Part shown: in pieces, positions 6,055-15,200 of the stretch
Numbering within the stretch: position 1 is the stretch's first letter
Layout of the letters: every line of letters starts with the position of its first letter
Virus record (IMG/VR): IMGVR_UViG_3300037475_000089
Location: 1-26,509 of that record
Origin: a virus
Direction: 5' to 3' (one strand)
DNA length: 26,509 nucleotides
Translations under genes and position numbers: made by a program
The notes under the pieces: model-generated
What the model saw: only the letters and a program-made list of their open reading frames with translations
Database searches by the model: none
What the model was told of the DNA's origin: nothing

Positions 6055-6648
6055 ATGAGCACGACCGTAACCAACATCTGCAACCGGGCTTTAGGCCGTC
6101 TCGGGGATACTCAAATCCTTGATATTAACGACGCTGGCACTGCCGCGAGGGCTTGCCAGCTTCATTTCGAGGGAACACGCGACGAGGTATTGAGGGCGCA
6201 TCGGTGGAACTTTGCCACAACCCGCACGATCCTTGCGCAGAATATCACAGCGCCCCTCTTTGGCTGGGATTACTCCTATACTCTGCCAGTTGATTTCATC
6301 CGCGCTCTTGAGGTGAACGAGACGGAAGACGGGGAAGGGAATCCCTGGGCGTGTGAGGGAGGGAATCTGATGACCGATTCCGAATCCGTGAACCTGGTCT
6401 ATATCCGGCGCGAAACGGAAGTGGTGAAATGGGACACGCTCTTTCAGGAGGCAATGACTCTGAAGCTGGCAATGAAGCTGGCAACGGTTCTGCGCGGTTC
6501 ATCTTCACAGGTGGCTGAACTCGGAGAGGAATACACCAGACTGACGGCGGGCCTGGCCAAACGCGTTGACGCCAACGAAGGGCGCGACCGCATACCCCTT
6601 TGGCCCACCCGTTCACAGTTTGTTGCGGCGCGTTTCAGCGGGGCTTAA
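6055..6648 (+). CDS. Tail tubular protein A-like adaptor (T7 gp11 type)
   Basis: 197 aa. The N-terminus VTNICNRALGRLGDTQILDI is the standard opening of the T7 gp11-like adaptor family. It is followed by ACQLHFEGTRDEVLRAHRWNFATTR and the FGWDYSYTLPVDFIRALEV block, both diagnostic. The protein forms the ring joining the portal to the tail nozzle. The C-terminal helices (EAMTLKLAMKLATVLRG) are as expected. An AAGG lies only a couple of bases from the ATG, too close to be a good Shine-Dalgarno. The nozzle gene follows after 3 nt, the conserved order in this virion type. Confidence 0.92.
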   Translation: MSTTVTNICNRALGRLGDTQILDINDAGTAARACQLHFEGTRDEVLRAHRWNFATTRTILAQNITAPLFGWDYSYTLPVDFIRALEVNETEDGEGNPWACEGGNLMTDSESVNLVYIRRETEVVKWDTLFQEAMTLKLAMKLATVLRGSSSQVAELGEEYTRLTAGLAKRVDANEGRDRIPLWPTRSQFVAARFSGA

Positions 6649-6651
6649 ACC

Positions 6652-9468
6652 ATGGCAATTCATCACTTCCAAACTTCATTCAATGCGGGGGAACTGACGC
6701 CACAGCTTGACGCCCGTGTAGGAGTCGAGAAGTACACAAACGGGTGCAGGCGGCTGAAGAACTTCCTTGTCTCTGTTCACGGACCGGCAACCAAACGGCC
6801 TGGACTGGAGAACATCGGGGCAGCCTATACCGACACCACTCCCGCGAGGCTGATCGGGCTGAACTTCTCCGCGACAACCAGCTTCGTTGTGGAGATTACC
6901 ACGACCAAATTTCGCTTTTGGACGAATGGCGTGCTTGTGGCCTTTACGCTGGATCATCCTTATTCAGATACGGATTACCAGGACGTACAGGCCGCGCAGG
7001 TGAATGATGTAATTTACCTGACGCACCCCAATTACAATCCACGGATTCTGGAGCGGTATGGGAACGCCGACTGGAGACTGAGGGAGATTCATCAACCGGC
7101 TACGGGATGGACTCCGCCCGCTGCCGCTACTCCGCCAACGGGGAATTGTGTGCTGGAGCGATGGATTACCGGCCCGCTACTGGTGACAACGCTGGTTCTG
7201 GCTGATGCGGTATGCGCTCAATACCCGCCCAATCAGGTAATTCCCATGTCCGGGGCACCCATCGGAACGTTGGGCAACTGGTCGGCATCCATTCAGCGGG
7301 TCAGGGGATGGTTTGTGCCACGCACCACAGGTACTTATAAATTCCGGGCCATCAATATTGATGACATGGCAAGGGTGCGGTTCAACTCTACCGCCTACGG
7401 GGGAGAATCCGGAGCCGTTACCATCATCGAGGCTTCTATCAACCAGACCGTAGATAGCCCTGACTACTCACTGGTTGCCGGTTCCGCCTACTGGATCGAG
7501 TTTCTTCACAATGACATGGCGCAGCCCTCAGTTGGGCGATTCAATTACTTCATTGGCGGGGTGGATCAGGGGTATGTCACGGCAACCTCACTGGCGGCTC
7601 AACTCAATACCCCAACCGGCACAACGCTGGACGGATGGCCCGCGCTCTTGGATGAGAACACCGACGCACGCACGATCACGCCAAGCGGAACGAGCGGGAG
7701 CATTACCCTCACTGGTTCCGCTGCCATTTGGGAGGCTGGGCATGTCGGGGCTTGGTGGCAGATTTCACATGCAAGAGAAGGCGCGTACGCCGAAATCATC
7801 CCAGGAACTACAATTTCAGCAGGCACAAGCGCGACCACGCTCCGGGCGATTGGGCGCGTGACTGTTTACACCTACGGGACGTGGACGGCGACGATCTACC
7901 TTGAGGAATTAAACCCTGATGGAACCACATGGAGGGTAATGAGGACATGGAGGAGCGTAAATGATCGCAATGTGGTTGAAACGATCACGCTTGAGGGGGA
8001 ATCAATCCTTCGCCTTCGGACCACAACCGGAACCAGTGTTGCTGCCAGCGGGGCAAATCCAGACGCCCGCTTCATGGTCGAAGCAGGAGACGCCAGAGTT
8101 TACGGTCTTGTCCGCATTACCGGCTTCACTTCCTCAACCTCTGTCACGGCCACGGTTTACAAGGTGCTCCACGCGGCCACTGCAACCCCGCTCTGGACAG
8201 AAGGAGCATGGTCGGCGGTTCAGGGATACCCGCGCACGGTTTGTCTGCACCAGCAGCGGACCCAATGGGGAGGCACACTGAAACGCCCGCAATCCATATG
8301 GGGCAGCGTCACAGGGGACTTTGAGAACTTCCGCCGCTCTACCTTTGATGATGGATCTTACCTTTATCAGATTGCCTCTGAGAACTCGTTCCTGATTCAG
8401 TGGATGCTGAGTCAGGGGGATTTGCTGATTGGCACCAGTCTGGATGAATGGATTGCATCCGCTCCGGAGAATGCGCCAATCACGCCGGTCAACCTGTCAT
8501 TCCGCAGACAATCCGCGATTGGGAGCGAGTACAAGCAAGCCGTCCTGATCCGGGAAACCGTGGTCTTTGTGCAGCGCAACGCCATTGCCCTTTCCCGCAT
8601 GATCTACCGGGAGAATGGACGATATGGAGCGAGTGAAATCACCATTCTCGCCAGCCATCTATTCCGGGGCGTCATTCGCCAAATGGCCTGGCAGGCGCAA
8701 CCTTCCTCTGTGCTTTGGGTGGTTTTGCAGAACGGAAGCCTTGTCGGGCTGACCTATGAGGAGGATCAGAACGTGTTCGCCTGCCATGAACATACCACGG
8801 ACGGGCTATTTAAATCCGTGTCAGTGATTCACGGGCCGCAGGGCGATGAGGTATGGGTTTGCGTGCTCCGGGGCACTGCCTACCGCATCGAACGGTTTGA
8901 GCCGCGCACGCTCTTTGCTGGGGCTGTGGGCGATACTACGGCGCGACGGTGCTATGTGGATGCAGCGGTTTTGAAGGAATCAGCCACGGCTTTCACTTCC
9001 GTTACAGGGCTGGCTCACTTGAATGGCAAAACGGTCAAAGTCTTCGCAGACGGGGCAGAAAGGGCGGATGCGACCGTAAGCGGCGGGGCTATCACTCTTT
9101 CAGAGGAAGCCAACGTGGTTTGCGTGGGGCTGGGTTATACTTCGGAACTCCAGCCCATGAAGCTGGAAGCGCAGATGCAGAATGGGACCGCACAGGGCCG
9201 GAGGTTCAAGGTTTGCGGGGTGGTGCTCCGGCTGCTGGATTCCCTGGGGGGCAAGGTAGCCGCCAACATCGGAGGGCGCGAGGAGGTGATTGAATACCGG
9301 TCGGTTGAAACCCCGATGGATGCTGCACCGCCTATTTTCTCCGGGGATAAGGAACTTTCCCTGTCGTCCACCCATGGGAATTCCGTGGATGTGATTGTGA
9401 CCCATTCGGAACCGCTGCCGTTTACTTTGGCCGGGCTGGTGGTCAAGGTTGATATTTACGAAAATTGA
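6652..9468 (+). CDS. Tail tubular protein B-like nozzle protein with PA14-like insertion
   Basis: 938 aa, longer than T7 gp12 (about 800). The N-terminus (FQTSFNAGELTPQLDARVGV, then KYTNGCRRLKNFLVSVHGPA with KRPGL) is typical of gp12-like nozzle or stabilisation proteins, as is SIWGSVTGDFENF in the second half. Between about residues 165 and 310 sits an extra beta-rich unit with RGWFVPRTTGTYKFRAINID and LVAGSAYWIEFLHND, the pattern of a PA14-type carbohydrate-binding sandwich. The protein forms the hexameric nozzle at the tail tip through which internal proteins and DNA leave. The insertion could bind surface glycan; that is inference. The start ATG at 6652 has no Shine-Dalgarno. Confidence 0.9.
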   Translation: MAIHHFQTSFNAGELTPQLDARVGVEKYTNGCRRLKNFLVSVHGPATKRPGLENIGAAYTDTTPARLIGLNFSATTSFVVEITTTKFRFWTNGVLVAFTLDHPYSDTDYQDVQAAQVNDVIYLTHPNYNPRILERYGNADWRLREIHQPATGWTPPAAATPPTGNCVLERWITGPLLVTTLVLADAVCAQYPPNQVIPMSGAPIGTLGNWSASIQRVRGWFVPRTTGTYKFRAINIDDMARVRFNSTAYGGESGAVTIIEASINQTVDSPDYSLVAGSAYWIEFLHNDMAQPSVGRFNYFIGGVDQGYVTATSLAAQLNTPTGTTLDGWPALLDENTDARTITPSGTSGSITLTGSAAIWEAGHVGAWWQISHAREGAYAEIIPGTTISAGTSATTLRAIGRVTVYTYGTWTATIYLEELNPDGTTWRVMRTWRSVNDRNVVETITLEGESILRLRTTTGTSVAASGANPDARFMVEAGDARVYGLVRITGFTSSTSVTATVYKVLHAATATPLWTEGAWSAVQGYPRTVCLHQQRTQWGGTLKRPQSIWGSVTGDFENFRRSTFDDGSYLYQIASENSFLIQWMLSQGDLLIGTSLDEWIASAPENAPITPVNLSFRRQSAIGSEYKQAVLIRETVVFVQRNAIALSRMIYRENGRYGASEITILASHLFRGVIRQMAWQAQPSSVLWVVLQNGSLVGLTYEEDQNVFACHEHTTDGLFKSVSVIHGPQGDEVWVCVLRGTAYRIERFEPRTLFAGAVGDTTARRCYVDAAVLKESATAFTSVTGLAHLNGKTVKVFADGAERADATVSGGAITLSEEANVVCVGLGYTSELQPMKLEAQMQNGTAQGRRFKVCGVVLRLLDSLGGKVAANIGGREEVIEYRSVETPMDAAPPIFSGDKELSLSSTHGNSVDVIVTHSEPLPFTLAGLVVKVDIYEN

Positions 9469-9477
9469 TGGTAAAAC

Positions 9478-9492
9478 GTGCTGACTCGATCC
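9478..9492 (+). repeat. 15-bp block-border repeat R3, + orientation
   Basis: Exact GTGCTGACTCGATCC (16 bp with the following C), filling the 25-nt gap between the nozzle gene stop and the GNAT-like gene, with one base between the motif and the ATG at 9494. The 20 nt upstream are AT-rich (14 of 20). If it were a promoter, the message for the GNAT-like gene would be almost leaderless. Confidence 0.85.
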
Positions 9493-9493
9493 C

Positions 9494-9889
9494 ATGACCG
9501 TCCAGCCCTACAATAAAGAAGCACACGAGGGGCTTGTGTCGTCCTGGTGGGAACAGCACACCGGACGGCGCTTTCAGCCTGCTCTACTGCCTCCTGTGGG
9601 CATTGTGGGCGAAGACAGGCACGGACCGGCTTGTGCGTGCTGGCTGCACCTTTCCGCAGGCGTAGGCGTGGCATTCATGGAAAACCCCGTGACCCGCCCC
9701 GGAATGGGCATCAAGGCTGCAAAGTCAGCCCTGACTACGGTTTTCACAGCCTTGGAAGTCATCGCTCTTACCCATGATTACGGGGTGATTATGGTTCATC
9801 CCGTCGCATCGGGGCAAAAGTTCATGGAATCCCTGAACTACGTTTTCGAGATCCCGAAATACGTCACTGGCTCAAAAGTTCTCCGATGA
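9494..9889 (+). CDS. GNAT-like acetyltransferase-fold protein of the virion gene block
   Basis: 131 aa. The order of elements fits a compact GNAT fold: LPPVGIVGEDRHGPACACWL strands, a VAFMENPVTRPG turn, a long central helix (AKSALTTVFTALEVIALTH), the strand YGVIMVHPVA, and a terminal QKFMESLNYVFEIPKYVTG like the last helix-strand of GNATs. The classic Arg/Gln-x-x-Gly-x-Gly/Ala acetyl-CoA loop is not clear; only PGMGIKAA is present, so catalytic activity is uncertain. Small GNAT-like genes between nozzle and internal virion genes occur in T7-like phages, where T7 has gp13. It starts 1 nt after repeat R3 and ends just before the gp14-like gene. Confidence 0.6.
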   Translation: MTVQPYNKEAHEGLVSSWWEQHTGRRFQPALLPPVGIVGEDRHGPACACWLHLSAGVGVAFMENPVTRPGMGIKAAKSALTTVFTALEVIALTHDYGVIMVHPVASGQKFMESLNYVFEIPKYVTGSKVLR

Positions 9890-9890
9890 T

Positions 9891-10631
9891 ATGACCGCCG
9901 CAACCTTCGCTATTATTGGAACTGTCGCCTCCGTTGTGGGCGGGGGTATTGCTGCGTATTCCTCCTACCAGGCAGGCAAGACAAACCAGGCTATTTCATC
10001 GTTTAACGCGATGAATCAGGAGAAGAATGCGAAAATGCAACTCATGGCCATGCAAACGCAGGCCAATCTACAGAAGCAGGCGGCAGAAGCGCAGTACGCC
10101 CTGAGAGCACAGGAGGCACAGGCGAGGTTCAATAATGCAACCAGCATAGAGAATCAGGCGCTCGGGCAGGATCGCATAAACCGGGTGAATCTTGGCAAAC
10201 GCCGGGAGGAAATGGAGAGGCAGGCGGCATCAGCCCGTGCATCCATTGCGGCATCCGGGGCTGTGGAATCTTCCGGCACTCCTTTGGATATTCTGGCGGA
10301 GACTGCCGCAACCATTCAACGGGATCAGGAAGAGCAGCACTATGAGGGGGAATTGAACCGGATTTCCATGTTGAGGGAAGCTCAAATGGAACGGCTGGGC
10401 GGTTCTCTGGCATTGGCTGGGGCGACTCTGGACAAGAATTCAGAGGTCGCTGCCGCTGGCCTTAACCGGTCGGCGGGGCGTGCTTCCTATCTATCCAGCA
10501 TGAGAGAGGCAAGCTTGACCCGGTTGAGCGGTAAATCTGCGGCACGGTCCGGAGCAATTCAGGCCGGGGCTACTCTGTTCTCAACCATTAGCGGGGCTGC
10601 TTCCGGATACCATACTTACAAGACTTCCTGA
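9891..10631 (+). CDS. Internal virion protein B-like (T7 gp14 type)
   Basis: 246 aa. There is a glycine-rich hydrophobic N-terminus (FAIIGTVASVVGGGIAAYSS, about residues 6-25), then a long Gln/Ala-rich helix (EKNAKMQLMAMQTQANLQKQ). The middle has the block SARASIAASGAVESSGTPLD, typical of gp14-like virion core proteins, followed by more helix and a second glycine-rich C-terminus. Proteins of this type leave the capsid during infection and form the outer-membrane part of the DNA ejection channel. It begins 1 nt after the previous stop and ends 1 nt before the next ATG, so it is part of a compact internal-virion operon. No Shine-Dalgarno is visible. Confidence 0.8.
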   Translation: MTAATFAIIGTVASVVGGGIAAYSSYQAGKTNQAISSFNAMNQEKNAKMQLMAMQTQANLQKQAAEAQYALRAQEAQARFNNATSIENQALGQDRINRVNLGKRREEMERQAASARASIAASGAVESSGTPLDILAETAATIQRDQEEQHYEGELNRISMLREAQMERLGGSLALAGATLDKNSEVAAAGLNRSAGRASYLSSMREASLTRLSGKSAARSGAIQAGATLFSTISGAASGYHTYKTS

Positions 10632-10632
10632 C

Positions 10633-12255
10633 ATGCCAATCATCCCATTACTCCGCAAACCCGGCCCGATTGGTCCCGCTCCCCGCGCCGTGCTGGATAC
10701 GGAGCGGAGGCCGAATGTCGATAACCGCGCCGTTTCCCAGGCGGTCGGCAATCTGGCGGATGCGTCTAAAATCAAGGACGTTGACCCGAGGATCTACACT
10801 GACCCGATTCAATCCATGGGAGCAGTGGGCGAGGCGGTTTCCCGTGGGGGCAATATCCTGACGGGGCTGGCCATCAAGCAGGCGGAAGCACAGACGGATA
10901 TTCAGGTTGCCGAGGCTGACCAAGCCATGCAGGATGCTTTCAATAAACACGCTGAGTTTCGTATCAAAACGCCAGACTCTACACTCTGGAAGGCGAACAT
11001 GGATGAAACGCTTACCAAGGCGCGGCAATCCATTGAGGGGAACGAGAGACTGCGACCGGCTGCGAGGGATCAAATCCGAATCCGGCTGGATAAGTTCCAA
11101 GGGGATGCCAATGCTGATTTGATCCGGGATAGCGCAAAGCAGGACTTCCGCAGGGCCGGGAGTGTCTATGATGCCAGCATTCAGCGGGCAATGACGGCGC
11201 GGGATTATGAGGGCGCGGTGAAGCTGTCCAAGGAGGCCGAGGCGAAAGGCTACCGCTTCCCGCACGAAACCGCTGGCCTTGAGGATAATGTCAGCCGGTC
11301 CAAGGAAGCCGACCAAAAGGAAGCTGAGAAGCAAGAGCGGGAAATGCTCTATACTTCCAAGCTGACAGAGATTCAGGCTGATCCGGATAACGTGGATTTC
11401 TCTGATGTGAAAGACCCTGTTCTACGCGACCGGCTGGAAGTCCAGAAGCGGCAGCAAAAGGGCATGATGCGGGCTGATGCGGCTGACCTGATCGACAATG
11501 GAATTGCGACCGGGGATATTAAATCGGAGGCGGATATTGATGCGCTGAAGCTGAAAGGGCTTTCCCCTTCGGATGCTGCCAAGTGGAAAGAGGTTCTGAA
11601 GAAGACCACGAACGAGCGCGAGAAAGAGAAGATCCGGGCCAATGCTCCGGCTCTGGCTGCCGGGCTGGATGCTGAGATTCGCCAATACGATCCCGCTGCC
11701 GACCCGGACAAAAAAGAGTATTACCGGCTGATTGAAGCCAAAGCCCTTCTTCCTGTGGGATACCGCGAGGATTTGCACGCGCTACTCAAGCGGAAGAGGG
11801 AAGGAACGGACGTAAAGCCGGACGAGGTTATCAAGGACATGGGGGAAACGGTGATTTCCGAAATGCTGACTTCCGGCAATCTTGGGCCATACAAGCCACC
11901 TATTCCCACAGGAGACGCGGCAACGGATGCAGAAGCCGCAAAGCAATCCGTGGTTGCCCGTCAACAATCCAACTGGAAAGCCGCCAGCATCCGCAGGGCA
12001 TGGGCCAAGGAACTGAAGGCAAACCCCAAGATGACCACGGCAGAGGCTCAATCTACCCTTTCGCGCATCATGGCCCGCCCGGTTGAGTTGCCAGCACTGG
12101 AGCCGCCAAGCCTATTCCCAACCGGCAATGACTCGCCCGCCCGATGGGATAGCATCCTTGGCCCTGCTGCCAATGCTCCCGAGAACGATCTCCCCTCCGG
12201 CAGCAAGCCGCAGAAACCTTTAGTTGATTACGAACGCCCGCCCCTTCCTGAATGA
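10633..12255 (+). CDS. Internal virion protein C-like (T7 gp15 type)
   Basis: 540 aa, almost entirely helical and highly charged, with no signal peptide or membrane segment. The first 60 residues include the NRAVSQAVGNLADASKI segment seen in internal core proteins. Long coiled-coil-like stretches follow (EADQKEAEKQEREMLYTSKL; TTNEREKEKIRANAPALAAG). The C-terminus is Pro-rich (VELPALEPPSLFPTG, YERPPLPE). T7 gp15 has a similar place between gp14 and gp16 and forms the periplasmic tube of the ejection channel. Assignment rests mainly on gene order and helical composition. Its stop overlaps the next start by 4 nt (ATGA at 12252-12255). Confidence 0.7.
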   Translation: MPIIPLLRKPGPIGPAPRAVLDTERRPNVDNRAVSQAVGNLADASKIKDVDPRIYTDPIQSMGAVGEAVSRGGNILTGLAIKQAEAQTDIQVAEADQAMQDAFNKHAEFRIKTPDSTLWKANMDETLTKARQSIEGNERLRPAARDQIRIRLDKFQGDANADLIRDSAKQDFRRAGSVYDASIQRAMTARDYEGAVKLSKEAEAKGYRFPHETAGLEDNVSRSKEADQKEAEKQEREMLYTSKLTEIQADPDNVDFSDVKDPVLRDRLEVQKRQQKGMMRADAADLIDNGIATGDIKSEADIDALKLKGLSPSDAAKWKEVLKKTTNEREKEKIRANAPALAAGLDAEIRQYDPAADPDKKEYYRLIEAKALLPVGYREDLHALLKRKREGTDVKPDEVIKDMGETVISEMLTSGNLGPYKPPIPTGDAATDAEAAKQSVVARQQSNWKAASIRRAWAKELKANPKMTTAEAQSTLSRIMARPVELPALEPPSLFPTGNDSPARWDSILGPAANAPENDLPSGSKPQKPLVDYERPPLPE

Positions 12256-15200
12256 TCCTTGATAAAACACCGCCTGGAATCCTGAAGGATGAAGACGCCG
12301 CATGGATGCAGGCGAATATCACGGCTGTCCCGCCAGAGCGTAAGGCGCAAGCCCTCGCCAAGCTGAACGAATATCAGAACTTCCGCCGTCAGCATCCCAC
12401 GCCGGAAATGAATCAGCGGTATGCGCAGAATGAAGAGGTTGTTCTTGGGTTGTATGAAGCGCCGGAAAAGGCTGACTTCGGGCCGCTCTTTCCGTCTCTG
12501 CCTGATACCGAGAAGAATTCCCTACAGCAGCGGGTCGCAAATGAGTATTTCCTTGGGCATGTCACCGGCAAGGGGCGGGATGCTTATTCGGATACCATGG
12601 CTTACTCTGCGGAGCGGGGCAGGGTATCGGCTGAAATGTTTGGAGGACGGGGCGTGGATTCAGATTCGGGCTTTGCGACTGAGGCCAGGAACTACCTGAC
12701 CAAACAGAGGGATTTGCGGGTGCAGACTCAAGCCTTTGCCGAGGCTGGGCTTGCGGCTGCTTTGAAGATGACACCGGGCGACCCGCTGGCGGACCTTGAG
12801 AAGATCAAGGAAACGGCATCGAAAACCGACACCTTCACGCCACAGGAGGCGGAGCAATTCGTTCAATCGTACCGCATTTCCCGGCAGAATATGGAAGCGG
12901 TCGCCGGTCCATTCCGCCCGCTGGCCAAGACGGTGCGCCAACTGATCGAGAGCAAGGTTGCAAAAACGGGCGTTGATGAGTCAGGCGAGATGAGCACGGC
13001 GGACGAGGATTTCAATTCCGCCCTGGATATGATGCAGAGCGTACCGGCTGACAAGTTGCCGCTGGTGCTGCGGATGATAAAGGCCGGAGAGGGCGAGAGT
13101 GATAAGGGCGTGGCTGAAAAGGCCGGGCAATCGTTCGCCCGTGGCGTGATGGGACAACTGCGGGGAATTGCCAGCAATGCCAGGCGCGAGGGGATTTTAC
13201 GGGCTAAGGGGGTTCTGGAAGCCGACGCTGATTTTAAGGTATTCGGGAATCGGAGCCTTGAGGAGACATACAGCACCATGGCAATGCAGACTGTGGGCAA
13301 TCCGCTGGGGGCAAGGGATTTGCGCAAAGCCACGCCGGAGGAAGTCGCCAAACTCAAGGAAATGGCGGAAAAGGATCTTCAACGCAATATCATGGCCGGA
13401 CGGCTGGTGAACATCGAGGAACAGGCGGTTGATCCTATCGCGGGCAGCAACATGGCATCGAGGACGCTTTACGGCGCGGCCAATAGCGTGGGCGCAATGC
13501 TTCCGGCCTTTGTTCCCTATGCCGGGCTTGTCATCCAGCAGGGCGCTTTTGCCGATCAGGAGTTTAACCGGCAGATTGAGAACGGAGCGGACCCGAAAAC
13601 GGCGCACACCGTAGCCCAAATCACAGGCACGGTTCAGGCGGGGCTTGATCGCGTTCAGGCAATCTTCGCCCTGAAAATGCCGGGCGTGGGCATTGGTGCT
13701 GCGCGGCCTATTGCGGGAAATCTGGCCGCACAAATCACAGCCGGAGTTGCCGGGACACAAGCGGCTGAATACGCCGTAGAGTCAGCACAGGATGCGGTTC
13801 CGATCTTTACGGCATCGCTTGCCGGTCCATTGGGGCTGAATCTGCCGCAACAGAGCCAATTCACCGAGGAACTGAAACGCTGGAAAGTGTGGAATCCGGA
13901 AATGTTCATGACGCTCCTTCCGCTTTCCCTGTTTGGGGGTGGATTCCAAGGAGTCAAGAATACCGCAGAGGCACAGCAACAGCTCTCCGCCATGATGGCT
14001 GACCCTGTGGCACTGCAAGCCGTAGGGATAGCGCCAACGCAGGCGGAGAGTATCGCGGCACTACCAGAGGCAAAGCGCCCTGAAGCCTACAAGGCAGCCT
14101 ATTCTGAGCGAAATCCAGCCACGCCAGCAGCCGCCACGGCACAGCAGGTAGTATCGGAGCGCGTCACGGCTCAAATCCAGCAGGGACAGCAGGAGATTCA
14201 GACCCTACAGGAAAGCGGCATTGCCATCGAGCGCACCGCAGAGGGCTGGAATGTGACGGATACCGAGACGGGCAGCATGGTTGCGCATGACTCCGCTGAG
14301 AGCGCCATGCAAACGGCGCGGCAAGTGATGACTGAGAGGGGACTGGTTAAGGAGGAAACCTTTTTGGATGCCTTGGGAGAATTTGCGGGAGTGATGCAGC
14401 CGGGCCGGACGATGGAGGTTTCCAGCCGCTCCGGTACGCTCTTGAAGGAAATCGAGGATGCCGCTTCCGACAAAAAGGAACTGACGGTAAAAGCTATTTG
14501 GGACCGGGCGGATGACTATCGCGCCAGCATCGGGCAGGATGCGTTGACCCGGGACATGGAGAATCCTGATTCCCGGAACGCACTGGAAGGAATGTATGTC
14601 CTTGGGCGGTCCACTACGGAGGTTCAGAATAACGCGGCCCGCTCTATTTCGTTAATCCTTCAAGGAGGCGGCACGCTGGATCTGGTCGAGGAACAGGCAG
14701 AGAATGACTTGCGCGAGGCGGTCCACAATAAGCGCGTTTCCATGTCAGCCATGCGCGGGATGATTAAGCGCGTGGAGACGGCGACCGGTGACAAGTATCT
14801 CAACACCGATTCAGAAACCGGCGTTATTGAAGCCTGGTCGAGTCTGGTCCGGCTGTATGCGACCGGGACAAAGAACGGCAATAAGATCACGGCTGGGGCA
14901 CGCAAAGAGACGGCGGCAGAAGTCAGGTCAGAGCGTCGGCGGCTGCGTCAGGCGGAAGGGCAGGGCATCGCTCCGGCTGCGTTTGTGAAGATGCGGGAGT
15001 ATTACGATCAACTCCGGGCCATGCTGGGGCAGGTTGCGCGGCTGATGAAGGCGCAGAAAGAGGGCAAAATCACTGATCTGGAAAGCATGATCCGGGAGAG
15101 CGTTGGACTGAAAGAGCAGGACCGGCACGAAGAAGCGGTTGTAAAGGAGATTGCCAAGGAGGTTCCGGGAAGTATCGCTACTACCGATAGTTCGTTCTCC

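Noticed and set aside
10648-11334. Minus-strand ORF (228 aa) across the gp15-like gene
   Set aside because: Mirror of the coding strand; no recognisable features and no gap on the + strand.
13779-13789. AGAGTCAGCAC as a fifth copy of the block-border repeat
   Set aside because: Only 10 bp (GAGTCAGCAC) match and the site is deep inside the giant virion gene, not at a border; chance is sufficient.
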